From Staphylococcus simulans (lineage in GTDB: Bacteria; Bacillota; Bacilli; Staphylococcales; Staphylococcaceae): a DNA stretch of 64,000 nucleotides. Made by a program: the position numbers and the translations under genes. The notes below the pieces were generated by a model. That model was given only the letters and a program-made list of their open reading frames with translations, ran no database searches and had not been told where the DNA came from. This document shows, piece after piece, positions 9,297 to 18,009 of the stretch. The stretch covers positions 62,001 to 126,000 of the forward strand of contig NZ_MRZJ01000005.1 of NCBI RefSeq assembly GCF_002994445.1. The letters are read 5' to 3'. Positions within the stretch are counted from its first letter, which is position 1, and each line of letters opens with the position of its first letter.

Positions 9297-10220
9297 TTAA
9301 AGCAATGTTAAGTGCGTCATTCGTTGTGTCTTAAATACTTTATTCTCTTTACTGATGATTACCGCTTCAATCCCAGGAATCTCATTCAACACTGATATTG
9401 CTTGTTGAATCGACATCGCAAAGCAGACAGTCGTCCAGATTTCACCATCAATGGATTGATCAGATACAATCGTAATACTTGCGATATCCCCTTCTGCTGG
9501 ATAGCCTGTTTTAGAATCTAATATATGATGATAGAGTCTACCGTCTTTATAGAAATAGCGTTCATAGATACCAGAGGTCACTACCGATTGCCCTTCTATT
9601 TCAATGACACCCATCATTTGTCCACGCTCTGATTCCGGTTGTTGTATGCCTACTGTCCACTTCTCTTTGTCTAAAGGGTGGCCGATTGTCAATACATTCC
9701 CGCCTAAATCTATAATGCCGGTTTGAACCCCTTGAGAGACAAAATATGCTTTTAATTGATCTGCAAAATAACCTTTCGCAATCGCACCTAAATCAATTTC
9801 CATACCTGGTATTTTTAAATACACTGTGTGTGCTTCATGATCAAGCTCAACATTTTCAGGCTGGATTTTCTGTAAACGTTCTTGAATCTCAGCGTCACTA
9901 GGTAATTGTGCATCTTTAAAGCCGATTTTCCACAACTTCACCAAAGGCCCAATTGTTAAATTAAATTTTGAATCAGATGATAAACTCACCGCAAGTGCAT
10001 GCTCAATCAACTCAAATAAATCTTCATCTACTTGGACAGGTTGAATCCCTGCATTTTGATTCACACGCATTAAATCAGATGTATTATCATTTGCGCTGAA
10101 ACGTCGTTCATAATCTTTAAGCATCTCTTCAGCATACGACAATAACACTTCAGCTTTGGGATGTTCTATTTGCAAGGTAATGCGTGTGCCCATTAATCGA
10201 ATTACACTTTGTTTCATCAC
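9297..10220 (-). CDS. apbE: FAD:protein FMN transferase ApbE, cytoplasmic form
   Basis: Transfers FMN from FAD onto a Thr/Ser of SGAT-type motifs, using Mg2+. Family marks are IDLGAIAKGYFADQL near residue 160, GIIDLGGNVLTIG near 185, VTSGIYERYF near 230 and HHILDSKTGYPA near 245. It is 307 residues, starts MMKQSVIRLMGTRITLQ, and has no lipobox or signal peptide, which fits a cytoplasmic client. The only SGAT motif protein seen in the window is the flavin reductase at 5249-8269, whose Thr456 is the obvious target. The gene is separated from it by the adh remnant, which probably inserted into or decayed within an ancestral reductase-ApbE neighbourhood. An inverted repeat GTGTT/AACAC is visible about 80 nt upstream of the start. 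Confidence 0.9.
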   Translation of the reverse strand: MMKQSVIRLMGTRITLQIEHPKAEVLLSYAEEMLKDYERRFSANDNTSDLMRVNQNAGIQPVQVDEDLFELIEHALAVSLSSDSKFNLTIGPLVKLWKIGFKDAQLPSDAEIQERLQKIQPENVELDHEAHTVYLKIPGMEIDLGAIAKGYFADQLKAYFVSQGVQTGIIDLGGNVLTIGHPLDKEKWTVGIQQPESERGQMMGVIEIEGQSVVTSGIYERYFYKDGRLYHHILDSKTGYPAEGDIASITIVSDQSIDGEIWTTVCFAMSIQQAISVLNEIPGIEAVIISKENKVFKTQRMTHLTLL

Positions 10221-10479
10221 GTTCGCTCCTCGTATTTCATTCGCTTCACTTTCATACTAGCAAACTTCTTGCAGTTTAGAACATTAAAATTCTATTGTGT
10301 TTCACGTAGAACACGAATTAGATTGACAGACATGCATTAGTATTGCCTGAATAATCATCTATTTATGTAATTATATTAATCTAAATCACAACTCCACTTT
10401 AATTGCACCATTCAATTCTTTGTATTCTGATAAGAATTATTGTACTATGATGTCAATATCGAATTTGGAGGTTATGTTT

Positions 10480-10992
10480 ATGTCTTTATACTTATTAGAA
10501 ACTACTGATTTATCACCTATCAATTCTAAAGAAGAGTTAGAAAGCAAAGTGAAAGATTTATCTCAAACAGATGCGCCCACTTTAGTAGAAGTACAAGCAA
10601 CTGAAGATTTAAGTCATGGTTATTTCATTGTAGAAGCTGATGATGAAAAGGCCGCAACACAACATTTAGAAAGTGCATCGATTTCCCCTCAAACGATTAA
10701 AGAAGTACGTTTGGTAGACAAAGATTTAGATGAAATCAAAAAAGGCGATGCAAAAGTAGATTATTTAGTTACTTGGAATATCCCTGAAGGTATTACAATG
10801 GATCAATACCTTGAGCGCAAAAGAAAAAACTCTGTACACTATGAAGAAGTACCAGAAGTTCAATTCCAACGTACGTATGTATGCGAAGACATGTCAAAAT
10901 GTGTCTGCCTATATAACGCACCAGACGAAGATGCGGTACGCAGAGCACGTAAAGCAGTAGATACGCCAATTGATGATATCGAAAAATTGTAA
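10480..10992 (+). CDS. DUF4242 (nickel-binding-like ferredoxin-fold) protein
   Basis: A 170-residue soluble protein. Its C-terminal half (DYLVTWNIPEGITMDQYLERKRKNS..FQRTYVCEDMSKCVCLYNAPDEDAVRRAR) is the DUF4242 pattern: a small alpha/beta domain with a metal-binding-like Cys-x-Cys region. The N-terminal half looks like a diverged second copy of the same fold (LYLLETTDLSP..FIVEADDEKAATQHL), so the protein may be a tandem. Function is unknown. The start was set at the second ATG (10480), 8 nt after GGAGG; the ATG at 10474 is only 2 nt away and the upstream one at 10420 has no ribosome site. It is a single gene followed by a terminator. Confidence 0.75.
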   Translation: MSLYLLETTDLSPINSKEELESKVKDLSQTDAPTLVEVQATEDLSHGYFIVEADDEKAATQHLESASISPQTIKEVRLVDKDLDEIKKGDAKVDYLVTWNIPEGITMDQYLERKRKNSVHYEEVPEVQFQRTYVCEDMSKCVCLYNAPDEDAVRRARKAVDTPIDDIEKL

Positions 10993-11044
10993 TATATCTT
11001 TTTAGCAGTAGTAGATTTCATCCTACTTCTGCAATTATGTATGA

Positions 11045-11075
11045 AAAGGGGCTGGGACATAAATACAGCCCCTTT
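11045..11075 (+). terminator. Terminator after the DUF4242 gene
   Basis: AAAGGGGCTG pairs perfectly with CAGCCCCTTT around GGACATAAATA; the GGGGCTGGGACATAAA sequence is a recurrent staphylococcal intergenic hairpin. Confidence 0.7.
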
Positions 11076-11076
11076 G

Positions 11077-11259
11077 TTATGTGTCTCTAAATTTTTTTAG
11101 GTTTACCACTGCGATTGTTATAGGAACAATCAGCATTATTAAACTAATAATAAAATTTGTCTCAATAATAAAATTGAACAATAAAAAAGCAAGTATACCT
11201 ACAATGATCAAAATAATATTAAAAGTAGGCGTGTAAACTATCTTAGGTTTGTTAAACAT
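11077..11259 (-). CDS. Small two-helix membrane protein, candidate immunity protein
   Basis: A 60-residue protein with two hydrophobic helices (about 14-30 FNIILIIVGILAFLLFNF and 34-50 FIISLIMLIVPITIAVV) flanked by basic residues; an AGAGGTGATGAATT ribosome site precedes the ATG. It starts 19 nt after the stop of the secreted bacteriocin-like gene, same strand. Size, topology and position are those of immunity proteins that protect a producer from its own membrane-active peptide, but no family is recognised, so the role is inference from context. Confidence 0.55.
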   Translation of the reverse strand: MFNKPKIVYTPTFNIILIIVGILAFLLFNFIIETNFIISLIMLIVPITIAVVNLKKFRDT

Positions 11260-11278
11260 AATTCATCACCTCTTAAAC

Positions 11279-11788
11279 TTAAAAACAAGATGCTGCTGCT
11301 CCACTCATTCCACCAGAAACAGCTCCAACAACCGCTCCCACTGGACCAGCAACTCCAAATCCAGCTAAACCTACAGTGCCTGCACCACCAGCTGTGCCTA
11401 AACCGCATTTTAAGCCTTTTTTCCAACCGTAAAATTGAACAGATTGACTATCATCTATGACCATCATCTTCAAGCCTTTATCAGATTTAATATAACTCAA
11501 AGTAACACTCTTTCCATTCATATCTTTAGCAGAACTTGGAAGATTTTTAGTTTCTCCAGTTGCTACTTTTGTTATAGATGCAGTTCCATTATCATTTACA
11601 GCATATGTAAAACCTTTGTTTAATTTTATAGTAGCTTCAGAACTATTAATTTTCTCCAACTGGCCAAATTCCTCTTTTTGTTGTTATTCAGCTTTTGCAA
11701 AGTGACTATTTTCTAAAACAGGAGCGATAACTGTACCAGTTAGAACAACAGTACTTAAGACTACTTTGCCCAAAAATTCTTTTCTCAT
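11279..11788 (-). pseudogene. Secreted glycine-rich bacteriocin-like precursor, split by a nonsense codon
   Basis: The gene starts at ATG 11788 after AAGGAGAAAGG. Residues 1-34 are a signal peptide (MRKEFLGK, then VVLSTVVLTGTVIAPV, then AKA|E). Codon 35 is TAA (11684-11686); the same frame then stays open for 134 codons through QQKEEFGQLEKINSSE to the stop at 11279. The C-terminal 45 residues (after YGWKKGLK) are very rich in Gly, Ala and Val, with one Cys at each end (CGLGTAGG..AAASC), like a membrane-active bacteriocin. The TAA could come from CAA by one change. A TTG at 11659 might restart translation without a signal peptide. The small membrane protein downstream would be its immunity partner. 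Family not identified. Confidence 0.65.
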
Positions 11789-12067
11789 TTCATCCTTTCT
11801 CCTTTACTAATAATTTAATTACTAATATATCCTATCAAAATAACAAAATATATTGGCAAAGATTCCCCAAGTGTTGACTTTTCGTTCATATATGTCGATT
11901 AATTAACAACGCACCTATGAACTCTTAACGAAATAAAAAAAATTGTTAAATGGGCGATTTAGCATCTCAAGCTCTACCAACATTCTTTTAGAAAATTAGT
12001 TCAATCATGTATAAAAACATGGTTAGCTCTAAGCTTCAAATACATACCTACACTTTTGCTTTGAATG

Positions 12068-12112
12068 TAAAAACACTCCATTATACTATTGCTAGCATAG
12101 TGAAGTGTTTTG
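12068..12112 (-). terminator. Terminator after the cupin gene
   Basis: AAACACT and AGTGTTT enclose an inner CTAT/ATAG pair; the stem is imperfect. The rest of the gene-free stretch 11789-12139 holds the AT-rich promoter area of the bacteriocin-like gene and no other recognised element. Confidence 0.5.
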
Positions 12113-12139
12113 TGTTTATTATTTAGCTATTGAATTTGA

Positions 12140-12562
12140 TTAATGTTCGTTCGGATCATTTTCTGCATCTTCATGTGTTTTATGCACTGTGCCGAATTTA
12201 TGATCTGGTCCGCCGTAGATAGAATATAATTTTAATGGTTCGTCGCCTTTGTTAGTAACGTTGTGCCATGTATCTGCAGGTACAAAAATTGCATCGTCTG
12301 GACCTACTTCTTTTTCAAAGTTTAAATCGTCTTCTTTTGGTCCCATTTGGCATAAGCCTTTACCTTGTTCAATACGTAAGAATTGTTCGATTCCGTGGTG
12401 GATTTCTAAACCGATGTCATCTCCGGGTTGAATAGTCATTAATGTCACTTGAATGTTAGAGCCTGTCCAAATTGTAGTACGATAATTTTCATTTTCTAGT
12501 GTCATACCTTCAATGTTATCTACAACTGGTTTTTTGCCTTGGTCTTCAAAGTTATAAGTCAT
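12140..12562 (-). CDS. Single-domain cupin protein
   Basis: A 140-residue cytoplasmic protein built almost wholly of one cupin_2 barrel. Motif 1 reads GDDIGLEIHHGIEQFLRIEQGKG (two His and a Glu as metal ligands, residues about 48-70), motif 2 reads GPDDAIFVPADTWHNVTN (His ligand, about 92-109). Such small cupins bind a metal and act as isomerases, dioxygenases or sugar-acid binding proteins; the substrate cannot be told. The start was moved to the ATG at 12562, 8 nt after GAGGAGGG; the longer frame has no ribosome site. Monocistronic and divergent from katA. Confidence 0.8.
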   Translation of the reverse strand: MTYNFEDQGKKPVVDNIEGMTLENENYRTTIWTGSNIQVTLMTIQPGDDIGLEIHHGIEQFLRIEQGKGLCQMGPKEDDLNFEKEVGPDDAIFVPADTWHNVTNKGDEPLKLYSIYGGPDHKFGTVHKTHEDAENDPNEH

Positions 12563-12718
12563 TTTAAAACCCTCCTCGTATATTCTCTTCATTTATATTT
12601 TACCCCTTTTTATTAATTTTATATGTATTTTGTTGAGAATTCACAAACCTTTCATAATTAGTTGTTAAAATATTCAAAGTATTAAGCCGAATCAATTACT
12701 CAAGCTTATTTAACATGG

Positions 12719-12744
12719 TACAATCAGATTAGAATTATTATAAA
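12719..12744 (+). promoter_or_regulatory. katA extended -10 promoter and PerR box
   Basis: TGGTACAAT gives an extended -10 (TACAAT at 12719-12724). Directly downstream ATTAGAATTATTATAAA (12728-12744) matches the PerR consensus ATTATAATTATTATAAT at 15 of 17 bases and covers the expected transcription start, so peroxide would relieve PerR repression of katA. Confidence 0.65.
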
Positions 12745-12759
12745 TAAGGAGTGTTGAAC

Positions 12760-14253
12760 ATGAGTAAAGACAAGTCGAAACTGACAGGCTTATTCGGCCA
12801 TCCCGTAGGAGACCGTGAAAACTCAGCAACTGCCGGACGACGTGGTCCATTATTAATGCAAGACGTTTATTTCTTAGAACTATTATCTCATTTTGATCGT
12901 GAAGTAATTCCAGAACGCCGTATGCACGCTAAAGGTTCAGGTGCTTTCGGTACTTTCACAGTAACCCATGACATTACACAATATACAGATGCAAGTATCT
13001 TCGCAGAAGTCGGTAAACAAACACCGATGTTTGCGCGTTTCTCTACTGTAGCAGGTGAACGCGGTGCCGCTGATGCTGAACGTGATATCCGCGGTTTCGC
13101 ATTAAAATTCTATACAGATGAAGGCAACTGGGACCTTGTAGGTAACAATACACCTGTCTTCTTCTTCAGAGACCCTAAATTATTCCCAAGTTTAAACCAC
13201 GCTGTTAAACGTGATCCGCGTACAAACATGCGCAGTGCACAAAACAACTGGGATTTCTGGACTTCATTACCAGAAGCATTACATCAAGTAACTATCTTAA
13301 TGTCTGACCGCGGTATTCCAAGAGGCTTCAGACATATGCATGGTTTCGGATCTCATACTTATTCTTTATTAAATAAAGATAACGAACGTGTTTGGGTGAA
13401 ATTCCACTTCCGTACACAACAAGGCATTGAAAACTTCTCACCTGAAGAAGCAGAACAAGTGATTGCAAAAGACCGTGAATCTTCACAACGCGACTTATTC
13501 GAAGCGATTGAAGAAGGCAACTTCCCTAAATGGAAAATGTACATCCAAGTGATGACAGAAGAACAAGCACGCAATCATAAAGATAATCCATTCGACTTAA
13601 CGAAAGTTTGGTTTAAAGATGAATATCCATTAATCGAAGTAGGTGAATTCGAATTAAACCGCAACCCTGACAACTACTTCATGGATGTAGAACAAGCTGC
13701 TTTCGCACCGACAAACATTGTACCTGGTATTGACTTCTCACCAGATAAAATGTTGCAAGGCCGTTTATTCTCTTATGGAGATGCACAACGTTACCGTTTA
13801 GGTGTGAACCACTGGCAAATCCCAGTCAACCAACCTAAAGGTGTCGGTGTTGAAAACTTATGTCCATTCGCACGTGATGGACAAGGCCGCTTCTTAGACG
13901 GCAACCAAGGCGGCAGCACACACTACTATCCTAACAGCACAGGCGCAATGGAAAGCCAACCTGGCTATAAACGTCCACCGATGGATGTTGTAGATGGCCC
14001 AGCATATGAATACGACTTCCGTGAAGATGACGATAACTACTTCGAACAACCTGGTAAATTATTCCGTTTACAAACACCAGAACAACAAGAACGTATCTTC
14101 CAAAATACTGCCAACGAAATGGACGGTGTCACTTTAGAAGTCAAAGAACGTCATATTCGTCATTGCTATAAAGCAGATCCTGACTATGGTAAAGGTGTCG
14201 CAAAAGCAATGGGTATCGATATCAACAGCATCGATTTAAACGCTGAAGACTAA
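12760..14253 (+). CDS. katA: Monofunctional haem catalase KatA
   Basis: Breaks hydrogen peroxide into water and oxygen in the cytoplasm. The 497 residues are typical of small-subunit (clade 3) catalases. Visible are the distal His region [14 protein letters not shown] near residue 55, the NADPH/haem segment [27 protein letters not shown], the distal Asn stretch [13 protein letters not shown], and the proximal haem tyrosine in [14 protein letters not shown] near 338. The start is the ATG 8 nt after AAGGAG, not the GTG at 12751 that overlaps the ribosome site. A PerR-like box sits in the leader. Confidence 0.96.
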   Translation: MSKDKSKLTGLFGHPVGDRENSATAGRRGPLLMQDVYFLELLSHFDREVIPERRMHAKGSGAFGTFTVTHDITQYTDASIFAEVGKQTPMFARFSTVAGERGAADAERDIRGFALKFYTDEGNWDLVGNNTPVFFFRDPKLFPSLNHAVKRDPRTNMRSAQNNWDFWTSLPEALHQVTILMSDRGIPRGFRHMHGFGSHTYSLLNKDNERVWVKFHFRTQQGIENFSPEEAEQVIAKDRESSQRDLFEAIEEGNFPKWKMYIQVMTEEQARNHKDNPFDLTKVWFKDEYPLIEVGEFELNRNPDNYFMDVEQAAFAPTNIVPGIDFSPDKMLQGRLFSYGDAQRYRLGVNHWQIPVNQPKGVGVENLCPFARDGQGRFLDGNQGGSTHYYPNSTGAMESQPGYKRPPMDVVDGPAYEYDFREDDDNYFEQPGKLFRLQTPEQQERIFQNTANEMDGVTLEVKERHIRHCYKADPDYGKGVAKAMGIDINSIDLNAED

Positions 14254-14295
14254 ACCTGTTATTTCCTAGGTAATATTAATTAAGCGAGGTAGCTT

Positions 14296-14622
14296 ATGAT
14301 TTTAGATAAAGTAAATCCTGATGACCTGTTCCCTACTGAATCGCAGCAAGCTTCAGTCTCAGGTAAAATGGGTTATCCGATGAATGGTGAAATCAAAATC
14401 TTTGAAGCAGCGTATGTCGCAACGAATGAACGTCTGATTTTAAATGTAGATATGGCAGGAGAATTCTATTACCGTAATATCGCTTATAATGAAATCAAAG
14501 CCATTGAACTTAAAGACGATACATTGAACTTAACGTTTGAAATCGGTACATTTAAATTAACCGACTTCAACAAAGCCGACGCTGAAAGCTTTAAAGACTA
14601 TGTAATAGCACAAATTCAATAA
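14296..14622 (+). CDS. Conserved small protein, possible PH-like fold
   Basis: A 108-residue soluble acidic protein of unknown function, 42 nt after katA and before its terminator, so read-through from katA is possible; GCGAGG lies ahead of its ATG. The middle (AYVATNERLILNVDMAGEFYYRNIAYNEIKAIELKDDTLNLTFEIGTFKLTDF) has the alternating strand pattern and single closing helix of small PH-like domains that recognise their own transcripts or membranes, but this is only a pattern match. No catalytic motif was seen. Confidence 0.65.
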   Translation: MILDKVNPDDLFPTESQQASVSGKMGYPMNGEIKIFEAAYVATNERLILNVDMAGEFYYRNIAYNEIKAIELKDDTLNLTFEIGTFKLTDFNKADAESFKDYVIAQIQ

Positions 14623-14634
14623 GATAGATAGAGG

Positions 14635-14669
14635 CCAAGCTGTTAAATTGAGCAGCTTGGTTTTCTATT
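14635..14669 (+). terminator. Terminator of the katA region
   Basis: CCAAGCTG pairs with CAGCTTGG around a 10-nt loop, followed by TTTTCTATTT. Confidence 0.85.
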
Positions 14670-14702
14670 TCCTGCAAAAACAAATAATGTTTGCAAAAGT
14701 CA

Positions 14703-14731
14703 TTGACTTCTATATAAGAAAATAATAATAT
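14703..14731 (+). promoter_or_regulatory. Promoter of the SAM hydrolase-ECF operon
   Basis: TTGACT, 17 nt, TAATAT. The leader of about 80 nt contains a small hairpin TCTGA/TCAGA but no known riboswitch pattern was recognised. Confidence 0.5.
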
Positions 14732-14818
14732 TAGCATACACTTCACAATTTTCTGACTTTTCAGAAACGACAGTTGCTTTCATCTGCAGACTAATACACT
14801 AGAGGAGAGAATAAAAGG

Positions 14819-15670
14819 ATGAACAATAATTTAATTTTACAATCAGACTTTGGGATTGGAGACGGGGCAGTCAGTGCAATGAAGGGCGTTGCACGTACAG
14901 TCAGCCAAGATATCTTTATCAGCGACTTAACACATGACATCCCGCCATACGATATATGGGTAGCTTCCTATCGTCTGTACCAAACCGTTAAATACTGGCC
15001 GAAAGGCACAGTCTTTGTGTCAGTTGTAGACCCGGGTGTCGGCAGTGACCGCAGAAGTATTGCCTGCCTTACACAATCTGGCCACTACATCATTACACCA
15101 GATAACGGATCGCTTACACATATTAAACATTACGAAGGTATTGAAGCTGTCATCGCTATTGATGAAGTGAAAAGCCGTTTACCACATTCGGAAGAAAGTC
15201 ATACGTTCCACGGCCGCGATATCTATGCTTATAACGGTGCACGTTTAGCTGCAGGTCAAATTCAATTCGAAGATTTAGGACAACCGATTGAACTTGATTC
15301 TATCCAGCAACTAACAATCAACGATGCGAAACAAGAAGAAGACAAGCTTGTCGGATATATCGACGTGTTGGATATCCGCTTCGGCTCTCTATGGACCAAC
15401 ATCCCGCTTTCTTACTTGAAAGACAACAATATCCATCATGGCGATGCCCTCATCGTAACGATTTACAACAATGAAAATAAAGTCTATCAAAACATCATGA
15501 AATTCGTACGTTCTTTTGCGGACGTTAATATCGGAGAACCGTTAGTTTACGTCAACTCGCTCGTCAATTTAGGTGTCGCAATCAACCAAGACTCCTTCTC
15601 AGACCTCTACCACATCGGTACAGGGAATGATTGGCGTATCGAAGTCGCAAAAGCACCGGATTTAGCATAA
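14819..15670 (+). CDS. SAM hydrolase / S-adenosyl-L-methionine hydroxide adenosyltransferase (DUF62)
   Basis: Cleaves S-adenosylmethionine to adenosine and methionine using an activated water; related enzymes halogenate SAM. The N-terminal core shows ILQSDFG (residues 6-12), the helix [21 protein letters not shown] near 41, [13 protein letters not shown] near 69 and [11 protein letters not shown] near 93; the C-terminal barrel follows from about residue 165. AGAGGAGAGAATAAAAGG precedes the ATG. It is the first gene of an operon whose next members are an ECF transporter substrate component, ATPase and EcfT, so SAM breakdown appears linked to uptake of a related compound. The catalytic name is from the family. 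Confidence 0.85.
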   Translation: MNNNLILQSDFGIGDGAVSAMKGVARTVSQDIFISDLTHDIPPYDIWVASYRLYQTVKYWPKGTVFVSVVDPGVGSDRRSIACLTQSGHYIITPDNGSLTHIKHYEGIEAVIAIDEVKSRLPHSEESHTFHGRDIYAYNGARLAAGQIQFEDLGQPIELDSIQQLTINDAKQEEDKLVGYIDVLDIRFGSLWTNIPLSYLKDNNIHHGDALIVTIYNNENKVYQNIMKFVRSFADVNIGEPLVYVNSLVNLGVAINQDSFSDLYHIGTGNDWRIEVAKAPDLA

Positions 15671-15689
15671 TACAGAGGTGAATAAGAAC

Positions 15690-16244
15690 ATGAAAAAAGA
15701 AGGTATCTCAGTCAAAACGATTGTCGCAATCGGTATCGGAGCGGCAGTCTTTGTCATTTTAGGACGCTTTGTGGTGATTCCTACAGGCTTCCCTAACACA
15801 AATATTGAAACTGCATACGCATTCCTAGCATTGATTTCCGCAATATTCGGTCCGTTAGCCGGACTCTTAATCGGTTTAATCGGACATGCGATTAAAGACT
15901 TTACAATGTACGGCAGTGCATGGTGGAGCTGGGTTATTTGTTCAGGCATTATCGGTTTGATTTATGGATGGATCGGTCGCAGATTAAATATTGAAGGCGG
16001 CAAATTCAACGTTAAAGACATAGTATTCTTCAACGCAACACAAATTGTCGCTAATATTTTATGCTGGGCGGTCATCGCACCGATTTTAGATATTGTCATC
16101 TACAGCGAACCTGCAAATAAAGTGTTTACACAAGGTATCATTTCCGCTTCGCTTAACATTATTTCAGTCGGCATCATCGGTACATTATTGCTGAAAGGTT
16201 ATGCGGCTACAAAAGTGAAAAAAGGCAGTTTATATAAAGAATAA
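15690..16244 (+). CDS. ECF transporter substrate-binding (S) component, UPF0397-like
   Basis: A 184-residue membrane protein with five to six hydrophobic helices ([18 protein letters not shown] near 10, [28 protein letters not shown] near 40, [18 protein letters not shown], and two C-terminal ones). The pattern [20 protein letters not shown] is that of the UPF0397 family. S components bind vitamins or other micronutrients. The substrate is not known; the preceding SAM hydrolase hints at a nucleoside, methionine-related or SAM-derived compound. ATG at 15690 lies 9 nt after GAGGTG; the upstream GTG overlaps that site. Confidence 0.85.
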   Translation: MKKEGISVKTIVAIGIGAAVFVILGRFVVIPTGFPNTNIETAYAFLALISAIFGPLAGLLIGLIGHAIKDFTMYGSAWWSWVICSGIIGLIYGWIGRRLNIEGGKFNVKDIVFFNATQIVANILCWAVIAPILDIVIYSEPANKVFTQGIISASLNIISVGIIGTLLLKGYAATKVKKGSLYKE

Positions 16245-16251
16245 AACCAAT

Positions 16252-16268
16252 AAGGGCACATTGCCCTT
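16252..16268 (+). other. Short intercistronic hairpin between S component and EcfA genes
   Basis: AAGGGCA-CAT-TGCCCTT forms a 7-bp stem with a 3-nt loop and no U run, so it is more likely an RNA processing or stability element than a terminator. Confidence 0.4.
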
Positions 16269-16302
16269 CATACATATTATTGAAAAGAGAAAGGAATACG
16301 TT

Positions 16303-18009
16303 ATGACACACCCAATTATTCAATTTGAAAATGTGAGTTTTCAATATCACAGCCAAGCTTATCCGACGTTATCAGAAATCAACGTCGAGATTTATCAAGG
16401 CGAGAAAGTCCTCGTTGTAGGTGCTTCCGGCAGCGGCAAGTCGACATTCATTAGTTGTATCAACGGACTCATCCCTTATAAATTAGATGGAGAGTTAAGC
16501 GGCAGCCTGACGATTAATGGTATCTCTGTGTCAGATGATTCATTTCTTGAACGTTCTAACCGCGTAGGTACTGTGCTGCAAGATACTGATGATCAATTCA
16601 TCGGGTTAACTGCTGCTGAAGATATGGCGTTTATTTTAGAAAACAACAACGTCTCTCAATCAGAGATGAAACAAGAAGTCGAACTGCGTGCTAAAGAGGT
16701 CAATATTTTTAATCACCTTAGCAAACGCCCGCAAGATTTGTCTGGCGGTCAAAAACAGCGTGTCGCATTAGGCGGTGTCTTAGTCCACCCTTCTTCTATC
16801 TTGTTATTTGATGAGCCTCTCGCAAACTTAGACCCGAAAGCTGGTCAAGAAACAATGGATATCATTGAATCTATTCATCAAAAGGGAGATAAAACGATAT
16901 TGATTGTCGAACACCGTTTAGAAGAAGCATTGGATGATACCTTCGATCGTGTCATCTTATTTGAAGACGGTAAAATCATCGCAGATACAACACCAGATGC
17001 ATTGCTTAAAAGCGATACTTTAGCACAAGCCGGTATTAGAGAACCGTTGTATATTTCAACATTAAAATATGCTCAAGCACCCTTATCCGACTTTCCTGTA
17101 TTGTCTGATATCCATCAACTTCCAAAAGCAAGCATCTCTCAACCGCTTTACCAATGGTTAAATCAACCAGAAGCAGCATCTCATCAACAGAAAGCTTTAG
17201 AGCCTCTGCTTGTATTGTCTGATGTTTCAAGCAGTATCAGAGACCACCAAATCCTAAAATCGATTTCTGCGACATTCTACGAAAGTGAAATGATGAGCAT
17301 TGTCGGTCATAATGGTGCCGGAAAATCCAGTTTGGCAAAAGCTATCTGCGGTTTCATGGATACAAGCGGTACGATGAGCTTTAAAGGTCAAAACTTAGAT
17401 CAACTGTCAATCAGTGAACGTGCACAAAAAATCGGTTATGTGATGCAAAATCCGAATCACATGATTTCACAAAAAATGATATTTGATGAAGTCGCTTTAG
17501 GTTTACGTCTGCGTCACTTTGAAGAAGCTCAAATCAAAACCATCGTACATGATGTCTTGAAAGTGTGCGGACTCTATCCTTTCAGAAACTGGCCGATCTC
17601 TGCCTTGAGTTACGGTCAGAAAAAGCGTGTCACTATCGCTTCGATTTTAGCCTTAGACCCGTCCATTATTATCTTAGACGAACCGACAGCAGGCCAAGAC
17701 CTCTATCACTATACTGAAATGATGGCATTCTTGCAAAAGCTGAATGAAGCAGGCAAAACGATTGTGATGATTACACATGATATGCATTTAATGACTGAAT
17801 ATACACAACGCACGTTAGTAGTATCACAAGGTACTATTCTCGCAGATGATACTCCGACAAATATTTTAGCGGATGAAGCAATACGCAATACCGCTGCTTT
17901 ACGCAAGACATCGCTTTACCAGTTGGCAGACATCATAGATGCCCCTTCACCGCAAGCTTTAGTACAACACTTTATTAATTATGAAAAGAAGGTGCGCCAT
18001 CATGAGTAA
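16303..18009 (+). CDS. ECF transporter ATPase, two ABC domains fused (EcfA-EcfA')
   Basis: A 568-residue fusion supplying both ATP-binding subunits of an energy-coupling-factor importer at the inner face of the membrane. First domain: Walker A GASGSGKST near residue 41, signature LSGGQKQRVALGG near 145, Walker B ILLFDEPLANLD near 167. Second domain: Walker A GHNGAGKSS near 341, signature LSYGQKKRVTIAS near 438, Walker B IIILDEPTAGQD near 460. The start is the ATG at 16303, 7 nt after AAAGGA. Its end overlaps the ecfT start by 8 nt, so translation is coupled. A fused ATPase is usual for transporters dedicated to one S component. Confidence 0.92.
   Translation: MTHPIIQFENVSFQYHSQAYPTLSEINVEIYQGEKVLVVGASGSGKSTFISCINGLIPYKLDGELSGSLTINGISVSDDSFLERSNRVGTVLQDTDDQFIGLTAAEDMAFILENNNVSQSEMKQEVELRAKEVNIFNHLSKRPQDLSGGQKQRVALGGVLVHPSSILLFDEPLANLDPKAGQETMDIIESIHQKGDKTILIVEHRLEEALDDTFDRVILFEDGKIIADTTPDALLKSDTLAQAGIREPLYISTLKYAQAPLSDFPVLSDIHQLPKASISQPLYQWLNQPEAASHQQKALEPLLVLSDVSSSIRDHQILKSISATFYESEMMSIVGHNGAGKSSLAKAICGFMDTSGTMSFKGQNLDQLSISERAQKIGYVMQNPNHMISQKMIFDEVALGLRLRHFEEAQIKTIVHDVLKVCGLYPFRNWPISALSYGQKKRVTIASILALDPSIIILDEPTAGQDLYHYTEMMAFLQKLNEAGKTIVMITHDMHLMTEYTQRTLVVSQGTILADDTPTNILADEAIRNTAALRKTSLYQLADIIDAPSPQALVQHFINYEKKVRHHE

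Noticed and set aside
11238..11426. 62-codon Cys/Trp-rich minus-strand frame
   Set aside because: Shifted frame of the glycine-rich C-terminus of the bacteriocin-like gene; would overlap both real genes without a ribosome site.
14737..14818. Possible riboswitch in the leader of the SAM hydrolase operon
   Set aside because: Only a 5-bp hairpin is seen; no SAM, preQ1, THF or TPP riboswitch core was recognised.
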